A DNA stretch of 24,223 bases from a virus. Below the pieces are notes generated by a model. The model was not told where the DNA came from. It made no database searches and saw nothing but the letters and a program-made list of their open reading frames with translations. Where the stretch lies: positions 1 to 24,223 of IMG/VR virus record IMGVR_UViG_3300025930_000037, one strand, 5' to 3'. This document shows, piece by piece, positions 10,555 to 19,600 of the stretch (position 1 is the first letter of the stretch; every line of letters starts with the position of its first letter). A program made the position numbers and the translations under genes.

Positions 10555-13500
10555 TTAGCTCCATTCGTACCAGTTGTTTAATGTGCTGCTGGACGTTTCT
10601 GCCTTGTAGTAGTGTCCTGGCATCACCCATCCGGCGATGCTGAACGACGCCGTCCCGCTGTAGGTGTTCGTCATGTTGTCGATGATGGAAGTCGGGCCGC
10701 TGCTCGCGTCGCTGACGAGCCGCGCATACTGACCCGCACCGATGGCGATAAAGATCGAGACGAACATGGGCTTGCCTGTGGCGTTGTTGTATTGAACATT
10801 CAATTGCCTACCTGCGGTCTGGTTCGTGCGGGCCGTCAGCGCCCCGGACGATAACGGTACCGCCACACCATTGACGCGAAGCACACCACGGGAGTTGATG
10901 TCGCCGTTCACGTCGAGCATGTAACCCGGCACCGCCGCGCCCATGCCGATGCCGACGTTGCCGCCCTGCAACTGAATAGGTCCACCGAATATGGTAAATG
11001 CCGTCTGAGCAGCTTGGTTGCTTGTCACGGCTTGGAGTATCGGTCCGGTTAGGCTACCAGGAAGGCCGAATGCTGTGGGGTCGCCGCGCACATTCAGGAC
11101 GTGGTCTGGGCCTGCATCTACGGTCAGCTTGGCTCCAGGAGCTGTGGTGCCGATGCCGACTTTCCCATCATATTGAAGGTTAAGAATAGAGGTGCCGGTG
11201 CCAGAGTAACCTATTTGCAGCAGGATGCCATCTGTGGTCGTAAAGGAATAGTTGTTGTCACGTCCATTCCGCCAGATGCGAAGAGTGTTGTTAAGATCTA
11301 GGCCACCGCGAACGTCACAAGCAACCTGTGGCGAGGCAGTGTTGATGCCAACATTGCCAGCAGCCGGGTTGAGGCACAGGCTATTCCAAGAGATCCCAGA
11401 TACTCCTGCCTGTATGACTCCTACATCCACCGAGGTATCAAAACCCATCCATAAGCACTTCGCTGAGTTGGTCTGCCCACTAATTGCCAGTTGAGAGGTT
11501 CCTGCACTGCTGGCCGCTGTACTATTTAAACTGATAGTCGCCGGGCCACCGAACACATGAAGCCTTGCTTGCGGTGATGATGTGCCGATGCCGATGTTAC
11601 CTGTCTTGAACCACAACTGACCGCCCACCCCAATACTGGCATCGACATCGAAGCTCAACCCGAGAGCCACGTCTGCCCAACTAGCGCCTGTCGTTACGAC
11701 ATGCATCCTGGTATTGAGGCCCACTTGGTTCCCGGCGAACATCAGGCCAATGTTGCTCAGTGGGTAGTCATTCCCGGCAGTCATGACCGCTGACCCACAG
11801 GCTACGGAAAAGGCCGTTGGCCAGACGCCACTCAATATAGAACTGCCATTGATCCTGGCACTGCCCGTGACATCGAGAGTAGTCCCAGGAGTTGTGGTGC
11901 CGATGCCTACAGCGCCACCCATGAGGTAATGAGACGAAGCCATATACTCCAATGGCATATAGGCAGAAATGGCGTCATTAAAGGACTGAATACAAGCCAC
12001 TCCAGCAATTGGTGACAACAGAATATTCAGGTTCGGACCCTCTCGGACCTGAAATGTAAATTGAGTCGTAGTACCAACGCCTATCTGGGAAACATTGTTA
12101 AGGGTGAACCCGCCGCCGTCGATGTTCTGCGTCCACGGGGTCTGCGAGCCGCCGCCGCCCGTACTGATCGGCACGCCGTTCACGCGATAGACGCCGCCCT
12201 GGAGGTTACAGTCGCCGTTCACCGAGAGGGAATAGCTGGGAGATCCACCCATTCTGATGCCCACAGCACCGCTGGGTTCAACGCCTATGGCTGCTACTGC
12301 TGCTCCAGCATTGTAAGTATAAAAACTGAAGCTCCCTGAGTCGCCATTGGCTCCAGACGTTGCCATCACGATCTGGGCCACCCTCTTATCTGTTCCTACT
12401 TTGGCATTGTTACAGAAGGCCAGGACACCGATACCCGCATTGGACATCAGACTCAGGACTGGGAATTTACCTGATGCGGCAGTATTGATGACCGTGTGAA
12501 AGGAATTCCCATCAGTCATGGGGAGGACGGCCAAGTTGGTTCCAATGCCTACATCACCCGCCACCGTGATCCGCATCCGCTCGACCTCTCCCGGCGACAA
12601 GCAGATCGGTACGCCTGAAGAGTTCTGCGTATAGAGCGAGAGCACGCCTCGCAGCGGAACCGACACTGCTGCCGAGCCACCGAAGACAAGACCGGCGGCG
12701 TAGTTCGAGTCGTTGAGGAACACCGCGCCCGGTGTGCCGTTCGCTGCCTGATCCCGATGGCGCAAGCCCGCCGCTGCCCCGGAGGTTTCGATATTCACGG
12801 GCGCGACATTCATTACGCCGGTGCCGACGGCAATGGAATTGACCGAGTGCAGGATGAAGTTCGCCGCGTTGATATTGGAGGTCCACGGTGTCTGTGAACC
12901 TCCGCCCCCCGGTGCCCCGGTGATCTTCGACCACGCGAGCGAAGTGATCCAGGCCGGGTCGGCATAGCTCCCCAAGGTGCTCACCGCGTTCGTGACCTTG
13001 GCTGCGGTGTAGTCGCCCGCCGTGGCCACCACGTCGCCGACTCGACCGAAGACACTCGACACGGTGCCGCCGCCAGCGGGCACTCCGGTGATCTTGCTGT
13101 GAGCCAGCGAAGTGATCCAAGGAGGGTCCGCGTAACTGCCGAGCGTGCTGACCGCGTTCGTCACGAGTGCGGCTGTGTAGTCGCCCGCCACCGCCACGAC
13201 TGCACCAGTGCGCCCGAAGACGCTACCGACGCCAGCGGCGGGCACGCCCGTGATCTTCGAGTACGCGAGTGAAGTGATCCAGGCGGGATCAGGATACGAG
13301 CCGAGCACGGACACAGCGTTCGTGACCTGAGCCGCTGTGTAGTCTCCGCTGGCGGCAACGACTACGCCCGCGCGTCCAAAGACGCTCATGACCGCGCCCG
13401 ATGGCACGGCCCACTTGATGCCCTGCGCCGTTGCGCTATCGACGGTGAGCACGTGGCCATTCGTGCCAACCGCCAGCCGGGCGAGTGCGGTGGCGTTGCG

Positions 13501-13725
13501 CGCCAGCAGATCGCCCTTCGTTGTGGTCGGGTCCGTGAACGACTGCGAGGCCAGCCACTGCTCATTCGTCCACAGATCGGTGAGCGCCTGAACATTCAGG
13601 TTCTCGTGCAGTGAGGTGATGACATCGCCGCTGGCCACGACCGGCGGGATGACCGGCGTGACCGGCAGCGTGGTCGACTGCAGATCGGGAGTCAGCTTGA
13701 AGCCGGGCGGGAGCGGATGTGCCAT
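10555..13725 (-). CDS. Long tail fibre / receptor-binding protein
   Basis: A 1056-residue protein with a strong AGGAGG 5 bases before its ATG. Order of parts: a short N-terminal anchor (1-110); three tandem units of about 55 residues (114-274), each with VFGR-x-G-x-VVA-x-x-GDYTAA, then AWITSLA-x-SKITG, joined by Gly/Ala linkers; a Gly-Gly-Gly-Gly-Ser-Gln-Thr-Pro-Trp hinge used twice (about 275 and 530); many VGIGT-x-x-P units spread through the remaining shaft; and a C-terminal globular head with MFVSIFIAIG, then FSIAGWVMPGHYYKAE, ending NNWYEWS. The units are typical of beta-rich trimeric fibres. No S74 intramolecular chaperone is seen. The distal head is the likely receptor contact. The middle of the gene has lower GC than its flanks, as is usual for fast-evolving fibres. 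Confidence 0.85.
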   Translation of the reverse strand: MAHPLPPGFKLTPDLQSTTLPVTPVIPPVVASGDVITSLHENLNVQALTDLWTNEQWLASQSFTDPTTTKGDLLARNATALARLAVGTNGHVLTVDSATAQGIKWAVPSGAVMSVFGRAGVVVAASGDYTAAQVTNAVSVLGSYPDPAWITSLAYSKITGVPAAGVGSVFGRTGAVVAVAGDYTAALVTNAVSTLGSYADPPWITSLAHSKITGVPAGGGTVSSVFGRVGDVVATAGDYTAAKVTNAVSTLGSYADPAWITSLAWSKITGAPGGGGSQTPWTSNINAANFILHSVNSIAVGTGVMNVAPVNIETSGAAAGLRHRDQAANGTPGAVFLNDSNYAAGLVFGGSAAVSVPLRGVLSLYTQNSSGVPICLSPGEVERMRITVAGDVGIGTNLAVLPMTDGNSFHTVINTAASGKFPVLSLMSNAGIGVLAFCNNAKVGTDKRVAQIVMATSGANGDSGSFSFYTYNAGAAVAAIGVEPSGAVGIRMGGSPSYSLSVNGDCNLQGGVYRVNGVPISTGGGGSQTPWTQNIDGGGFTLNNVSQIGVGTTTQFTFQVREGPNLNILLSPIAGVACIQSFNDAISAYMPLEYMASSHYLMGGAVGIGTTTPGTTLDVTGSARINGSSILSGVWPTAFSVACGSAVMTAGNDYPLSNIGLMFAGNQVGLNTRMHVVTTGASWADVALGLSFDVDASIGVGGQLWFKTGNIGIGTSSPQARLHVFGGPATISLNSTAASSAGTSQLAISGQTNSAKCLWMGFDTSVDVGVIQAGVSGISWNSLCLNPAAGNVGINTASPQVACDVRGGLDLNNTLRIWRNGRDNNYSFTTTDGILLQIGYSGTGTSILNLQYDGKVGIGTTAPGAKLTVDAGPDHVLNVRGDPTAFGLPGSLTGPILQAVTSNQAAQTAFTIFGGPIQLQGGNVGIGMGAAVPGYMLDVNGDINSRGVLRVNGVAVPLSSGALTARTNQTAGRQLNVQYNNATGKPMFVSIFIAIGAGQYARLVSDASSGPTSIIDNMTNTYSGTASFSIAGWVMPGHYYKAETSSSTLNNWYEWS
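12904..13386 (-). repeat. Three tandem ~165-bp units in the tail fibre gene
   Basis: They encode residues about 114-274, three copies of a VFGR...GDYTAA...ITSLA.SKITG unit of 54-56 residues. The first two linkers are short (AAGVG, GGGTVS). Similar units occur in many phage fibres. Copies differ at scattered positions, so this is an old duplication, though it stays a possible recombination site. Confidence 0.8.
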
Positions 13726-13734
13726 GCGAACCTC

Positions 13735-14025
13735 CTACGACTGAACTGCTGCGGGTGCGGCGTCCTTGACGAGTTCGGTGCCGTTGTCGGCGATGCGCCA
13801 GTTGCCCTCGAGCTTGTGCTGCCGGTAGAACAACAACAGCGCCCCCTGCCGTTGCGAGTCGAGCGCGATGGCGTTCTGTCGAACCTGCTGCACAACTGGC
13901 TGCGCGTCGAAGTCAGTCTGTGCCTTCTTGATGTCGGCGAGTACACTGATCGTGGCTTCGTCGAGTGGATAGCTTTCCGTTTCCATACTTCCCATTCTTC
14001 CTTTCGTTTCGTGACTGTCAGTCAT
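13735..14025 (-). CDS. Small late protein between tail hub and fibre
   Basis: A 96-residue frame if started at ATG 14025, which overlaps the hub gene stop as ATGA. Starts at 13995 or 13986 are also possible and better served by the AAAGGAAG sequence, giving 86 or 83 residues. The common part is helical: YPLDEATISVLADIKKAQTDFDAQPVVQQVRQNAIALDSQRQGALLLFYRQ is a long amphipathic segment (not copied in full length anywhere else), followed by a Trp-containing WRIADNGTELVK and a short tail. Such proteins near fibres may be assembly factors or tail-tip accessories; no family recognised. It ends 9 bases before the fibre gene start and lies in the late operon. Confidence 0.65.
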   Translation of the reverse strand: MTDSHETKGRMGSMETESYPLDEATISVLADIKKAQTDFDAQPVVQQVRQNAIALDSQRQGALLLFYRQHKLEGNWRIADNGTELVKDAAPAAVQS

Positions 14026-16643
14026 GGCGCGGTTACGATCCCGCCATTGAGTTCGAGTGCCACTTGGCCACGGTCGACACCGTCGGCCCAGAGGCGCATG
14101 ATGTTTCCCGCGGCGTCGCGGAATGTGACCTTCATGGTCTTCCCGGCATTGCTGCCCACCGTAAACCCTTTATCGGAGCGAGTGCCGTTCTTGCCCGAGA
14201 TGAGCACATACTCGCCAGCGGTCCCGCTGCTGCTTTCGAACTCAAGGTATGCGCCATTCGGGGACCGCACCAGCGAGCCGATCTTCGTAGTGTCATAGAA
14301 GATCAAGCCGCGCGAGACCAGCGAGGCGACCTCACTACCCTTCGTGACCTTCAAGGCTATCGACGTGTAGGTGGAGTCGGTGGTCGTTGGACTCGTGGCA
14401 ATGTTGCCGCTGCTCGCCGACGTTATCAAGAGGTCGGCATTGCGGATGAACAGACTGCCCGAGGTGTTTGTGTAGACGTTGGCGGTAGCGTAGCTCGTGC
14501 CGCCCGCGCCGAAGACCTTGAACCAGCCGCCATAGACGGAGCCGGTCATCAGACCGATCTCACCGATGACTGACGTACCGTCCCAAACCTTGAGCACGCC
14601 CGGCTTCGATGCGCCCCCGCCCACGTCCAGCGAAGTGGTACTGAGCTTGTCGGTCGTGACTGTCCCGACAATGAGCTTGCTTCCGCTGATCGTTCCGATC
14701 TGCCCGTCGGAGATCAACCCTATGGTGATCGTTGCGGCATTGATCGTTCCGATCTGGCCCGCTGAGATCGACCCGGTGATGGCGGTCGCGTTCACGCTGG
14801 CGATCTGCGCGGCTGAGATGCTGCCTTGGATCGCCGAAGCGTTGACTGAGCCGATCTGCGTCGAGTTGATCGAGCCAGCAATGGCCGAGGCGTTGACCGA
14901 GCCGATCTGCGCGGCCTGAATGATGCCCGTGATCTGCCCGGCGGTGATCGTCTGGATCTGCGCGGCGAGGATCAGGCCGGTGATCGAGTTCGCCGAGATC
15001 CGGCCGATCTGGTAGAAGCTCATCACCGAGGCTTTCGGGTTGTTGTTGATGGCCCACGTGGTGCCGTTGGCATTCATCTGGTAGAAGTTGCCGTCCGGCT
15101 CGTAGTAGAAGAACGAGTTCGGCGGGAAGTTGTCATTCGGGAACGCTTGCGCCGGTGGCCACGGATCGCCGATCTTCACTATCTGGATCGGGCGCAGCGC
15201 GTCGGCGTACTTGGCCAGATCGTCGATGATCTGGTTGGCCAGTTGCGATGAGATGATGACGCCGTTAATGGTCGTTGCGTTGACCGAGCCGATCTGCCCG
15301 GCTTGGATAGCGCCCTGAATGGTCGTAGCCTGCACGCTGCCGATCTGGTTCGAGGTGATCGAGCCAGCGATGCTGGCCGCGTTGACCGATCCAATTTGGC
15401 CAGCGTTGATCTGCCCGACGATGCTGCCCGCGTTGACCGTACCGATGCTGGATGCGCTCAGGCCGGGCGGCACCTGAATGTTCGCGTCCGTGATCGAGCC
15501 AGCGGCGGGCAAGCTCGGCGGGAGGTTCGTGGTCTTCCAGCGGCTGCGCTGATCGAGCACGCGCAGCAACGTCTCCAGGTCTGGCTGGGACGCGCCGAAC
15601 TGCGCGTCGTATTGCACTTCCGTCTTGGAGAACCAAGACATCGAGAGCGACCGGATGACGTACCAGCCCTTGACGCCCAGCCCCTCTTCGTCGATCCAGA
15701 CCTGCTGGCCGAGCTTCAGCCCGTCCTGCGCCCAGATCGTGAAGCTACCCGACTCGATGGGGTTGGCATACTTGAGCACCACGCTCTTGGCTCTCATCGC
15801 CGCGTCCCATCCGTTCGTGATCTGCTCGTCGATCACGGCGGCTTGTAGTTCGCCGTACTTCTCAATAGAGACCGGGTCGGCATACTCGGCTTCGACGAAC
15901 GTCCCGCCGACGGGATCGACGGCCACGCCGCGCACGTAGCACTTGTTGATGGGGTTCGAGAAGTCGCGCTTGAAGTTCTGCACCCTGACCGGGAACGAGT
16001 CCACGAGATCGGGAGAGGTCGACAGCCGGAACGGCGCTTGAGGCGCTTCGCTGGCCAGCCGGTAGTGAAGCACCGCGTCGAAGTCGACGTTCCACTCCGC
16101 GCCAGCCAGCCCCGTCATATCATCGAGCACCTGGCGCGCGGTCTTATTCTTCCAGTCGTAGTACTGGATGACCGGGATGACTTCGGCTACATCTGAGGCA
16201 GAGTCGATCTGCGGGCAGAAGTGTCCGAGCAGCCGCTGGATGATCTGCTTGTCGGACGCTGGCAGCGTGAGGTTGAAGCCGCCCCAGCACACGGAACGGT
16301 CGAGCGCGCTGGCGTGGTCGTTGAGTTCGACCTTGTAGAAGACTTCGAAGCCGACAGCGTCGGACTGCTGCATGGACATCGAGAAGATGCGGCCCTCGAA
16401 TAATTTGGTGGTGCCGTCGCGTCCGTCCACGATGGTGCAGAGGTACAGGTCTCCGATGTCGACGCCGTACACGTCCAGGTCATAATGCGCGGCGTCGTAG
16501 CGCGCGATCCGCGAGAACGACTGGCCCATGATGGTGAGCGACGCGGTGGTGATCCGGCGCGAGGAGTCATAGTTGATGCGCGTTTCCTGGAGTCGACACG
16601 CCGAGGTCACGTCCGCGCCGTTCAGATAGATAAGGGCATTCAT
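14022..16643 (-). CDS. Tail hub/tip protein fused to a repeat-rich fibre
   Basis: An 873-residue protein coupled by ATGA to the tape measure gene. Residues 1-370 look like a baseplate-hub (gp27-like/Tal-type) part: LIYLNGADVTSACR, GDLYLCTIVDG, FEGRIFSMSM, NPINKCYVRG and LKLGQQVWIDEEGLGVKGWYV all suggest beta-barrel domains. Two blocks of 17-residue repeats (396-465, 549-660) built on Q-I-G-S-V-N-A follow, separated by a small domain with NSFFYYEPDGNFYQMN. A glycine-containing distal domain (670-873) with VWDGTSVIGEIG and a C-terminal GQVALELNGG closes the chain. It thus combines the tip plug that contacts the tape measure with a central fibre. No separate Dit-like gene is seen between it and the tape measure gene, so this protein or one elsewhere must fill that role. 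Confidence 0.75.
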   Translation of the reverse strand: MNALIYLNGADVTSACRLQETRINYDSSRRITTASLTIMGQSFSRIARYDAAHYDLDVYGVDIGDLYLCTIVDGRDGTTKLFEGRIFSMSMQQSDAVGFEVFYKVELNDHASALDRSVCWGGFNLTLPASDKQIIQRLLGHFCPQIDSASDVAEVIPVIQYYDWKNKTARQVLDDMTGLAGAEWNVDFDAVLHYRLASEAPQAPFRLSTSPDLVDSFPVRVQNFKRDFSNPINKCYVRGVAVDPVGGTFVEAEYADPVSIEKYGELQAAVIDEQITNGWDAAMRAKSVVLKYANPIESGSFTIWAQDGLKLGQQVWIDEEGLGVKGWYVIRSLSMSWFSKTEVQYDAQFGASQPDLETLLRVLDQRSRWKTTNLPPSLPAAGSITDANIQVPPGLSASSIGTVNAGSIVGQINAGQIGSVNAASIAGSITSNQIGSVQATTIQGAIQAGQIGSVNATTINGVIISSQLANQIIDDLAKYADALRPIQIVKIGDPWPPAQAFPNDNFPPNSFFYYEPDGNFYQMNANGTTWAINNNPKASVMSFYQIGRISANSITGLILAAQIQTITAGQITGIIQAAQIGSVNASAIAGSINSTQIGSVNASAIQGSISAAQIASVNATAITGSISAGQIGTINAATITIGLISDGQIGTISGSKLIVGTVTTDKLSTTSLDVGGGASKPGVLKVWDGTSVIGEIGLMTGSVYGGWFKVFGAGGTSYATANVYTNTSGSLFIRNADLLITSASSGNIATSPTTTDSTYTSIALKVTKGSEVASLVSRGLIFYDTTKIGSLVRSPNGAYLEFESSSGTAGEYVLISGKNGTRSDKGFTVGSNAGKTMKVTFRDAAGNIMRLWADGVDRGQVALELNGGIVTAP
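14664..14999 (-). repeat. 17-residue repeat block B in the tail hub/fibre gene
   Basis: Encodes residues 549-660 with regular 17-residue units, for instance IQAAQIGSVNASAIAGS (575-591), INSTQIGSVNASAIQGS and ISAAQIASVNATAITGS, then an 18-residue variant. At DNA level the period is 51 bases. Regular Ile every few residues and Gly/Ser turns suggest a beta-helix-like shaft. Confidence 0.85.
15249..15458 (-). repeat. 17-residue repeat block A in the tail hub/fibre gene
   Basis: Encodes residues 396-465, with units INAGQIGSVNAASIAGS (412-428), ITSNQIGSVQATTIQGA and IQAGQIGSVNATTINGV. It is the same family as block B, so one block was probably copied from the other and an intervening domain (466-548) inserted or retained. 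Confidence 0.85.
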
Positions 16644-19600
16644 GCGACCGGCACCATCTGGCGGGAGAGGTTCGTGGCTATCTGGTCACCGAGTGCGCGC
16701 GCGGCTTCTGCGGTCGTGATGCCTTGGGCCACGATGGAGACGTTTATCGCCTTCAGCGTCTCGGCGTTCGAGCGCACGTCGGTCTGTAGGTTCGTGGCCA
16801 GCGTGCGCATGTCGCCGAGGATGGTCCGAATGTCCACGAGCACCGGGTACGAGTCCATTACGTTGTTGCGGATCGTTTCGAAGATCGGGTTGACAAAGCC
16901 GGTCCAGTCGTAGAACTGGTCCCGGTGCTTCTCCATCGCTTTCACCAGCGTGCCGTAGGCGAGTTCCTCGAAGATGCGGAACGACACGCCGAGGATGCCG
17001 CCGTCGGCCCGGCTCCCGAGCAACAGCATGGACCCGGCGGTGTTCCGCTCGACTTGGTTCATGGTGCCCTCGAGCTTGGCGATCTGAATATTCAGGATCA
17101 CGCTCGATACAAGCTGGCCCGCGCTGAGGATGTTGCCCAGCAGCCCGCCCGACAGGAAGCCCATGATGCCCTCAGCCGCGCCACCGCCACCGCCGCCTGG
17201 AATGCTGGGGATATCGCTGCCGCCGCCACCACCGGGCACGCTGCCACCGCCACCGCCGCCCGGGATGTCGATCTTCTTGGCCGAGTCGCCGACGGCATCG
17301 ACCGCGCTCTTGATGTCGTCCCAGACGCCCTTGAGTCCCTTCGTCTTGCCCGTGAGCACGCCGATGACTTCATCGCTGGCCAGATGGAGCAGCGACTTGC
17401 CGATGTCGTTGAGCGCGCCTGTGGCCAGCGCGCCGATGTCGGTCCAGATCGAGGTGTGCTGGCTCTTGAGCGTTTCGAGCTTGCCGCCCGGCCCGGTGAT
17501 GTCGGCAACGAACTTGTCGTACTCGATGCGCTGGTTGCCGAGTTCGGTCTGGAGGTCGGTGGTGCCCTGCTGATAGTCGGCCTTGAGCGCGGCGGCTTGC
17601 TCGGCTGACTTCTTCGTGATGTCGATCACGTGCTGGTCATAGTCCAGCTTCTTCTGCGCCAGCGCCTCTTGCTGCTTGAGGATCTCCGCATCCTGCGCCG
17701 TCGCATGGGAGGTCTGGATCTTCAGGATCTTCTTTTCGGTCTCGACCACGAACTCGTCATAGTCGGCCTTCTTCTTGGCCAGCCCCTCCAGCTGCTTGCC
17801 GGTCTCCGTCGCGATCCCGTCGGCGTAGTGCTGGACCGCCGCGTCCTGGTCCTTAGCGTTCTCCTTCAGGTACTCATCGAAGTCGCGCCCCTTGCGGTTG
17901 AGCGACTCGTGCAGGTCGGACTCCTCGCGCTCCTGCCGGAGCTTCTGGTCCCGGGTGTAGCGCGCGAGCTTGTCGTTCTGCTCGGTGATGTAGAACTGCA
18001 GATCCTCGCCCTTGCGCTTGAGTGACGTCTCCAGGTCGGCTTCCTCCTGCGAGTAGACGCCCTTGTTCTTGGCGCGGACGGCGGCGATCTTCGTGGCGGT
18101 GTCTTCGGCATAGCGGTTGTAGTCGCGCTGGCGCTCGGCGATGTTATCGGCGGTGTCCTTGGTCTCGTCCTCAATGTTGGTAGCCGTGTCCTGGCCGAGC
18201 CGTTGCAGGTCTTTGTTGGCATCGTCGACGAAGTCCTTATACGACTGCGTGCGGTCGGCCAGTTCGTCCCGGAGCTTCTCGGTCTCCTCCTCCAGTTGCT
18301 TCTCGTACTTGACCTGAATGTCTTCGATGTTCTGCGCCACGTCCCGCGCATACTCTTCGTAGTCCTGCGTCTTATCGTCGAGCGCGTCCCGGGCCGACTG
18401 CACCTGCTCGGCCTCGGCCTCGGCGTGCTTCTTCTTGATGTCCTCAATGTTGCCGACCACTTCGGCGGCGTAGTCGTCATACTTCTTCGCGGCTTCGTCG
18501 AGCGCACTCTGCGTCTCATCGGCGAGGCCCGCCATTGCGATCTCGTAGTTTGTGGCCAACTCGGCCATCTGGTCGGCGTTGTCGGCGACATACTGATCCC
18601 ACTCGGACGCGCGCTCGGCCAGCGAGTCAACGAGTTCCTGCTCCTGCTTCTTGAGGCCCGCGTTCTGGTCGGGTCCGAACAGCCGATCCCAGACGGCGTC
18701 GAGCACGTCGTTCTTGAACGCCTTCGCCCGGTCCTCGATGTACTTGAAGTACTCGGCCCAGACGTTCTTCTGCTTCTTGGTATGCTCCTCAAGCTGCTTC
18801 TCGGCTTGGTCGAGCCGCCGCTGGTCCTCCTTCGTCCACTTCTCGTTGTGGGCTTCGTGCTCCTTCTTCGAGTCCTCCAGCATCTTGATGCGCGCGCGGA
18901 GTTCCGCTTCGGTGCCGACGCCCGCGTCCCGGGCTATCGTTTCGTAGTCCTTCTTCGACTGCGCGGCGACTGCATCGAGTTCCGCGCGGGTCTGTTCACC
19001 CATGCGGTGATAGGCGTCGGTCAGTTCCGCGCTGGCGTGGTCGGCCACCTTCTTCTGCGCTGCCAGTACGGCCTGCCATGCCGGATACAGATCCTCGGGC
19101 ACGTCGGTGGTGGCTTCGAGTTGCTTGTAGGCCGCGAGCATATCGTCGGCGGCTTTCACCAGATCGCTGCCGACCACGGTGCCCAGCGTCTTCATCGCAT
19201 TGACGAGATCACGCTCGGTGTGCGCCTTGAGCGCATCCTGCGCCTCTTTGAGCTTGGCCAGAGCCGCGCCATAGTCGGATGCGCTGCGCTCCCCGTGCTC
19301 GAACGACACGCGCACGGTGTCGGCGAACTGCTGCGCGCTGGCCACCGCTTGCGTGAGCACCGAGGTCGAAGTGACGCCGAGCTTCTCCAGCGCGATCTTC
19401 GACTCGGAGAACCGTTTGGCCACCGGCCCCGAGACTGCGCCCATGCGATCCCACAACGGGACGATGATCTCGACGGTCTCCACCGCCGCCTTCTTCATCT
19501 CGTAGTACGCCTTCGTAAAGACGTCCTCGTTCTTTTTCTGGCTGGCCTGGAACGCCTTGTCCGAGTCCACCCATCGCTTCGAGAACGCCAGCAGTTCGGT

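Noticed and set aside
10555-10900. Diversity-generating retroelement target at the fibre C-terminus
   Set aside because: No reverse transcriptase, template repeat or adenine-biased variable repeat is visible in the window.
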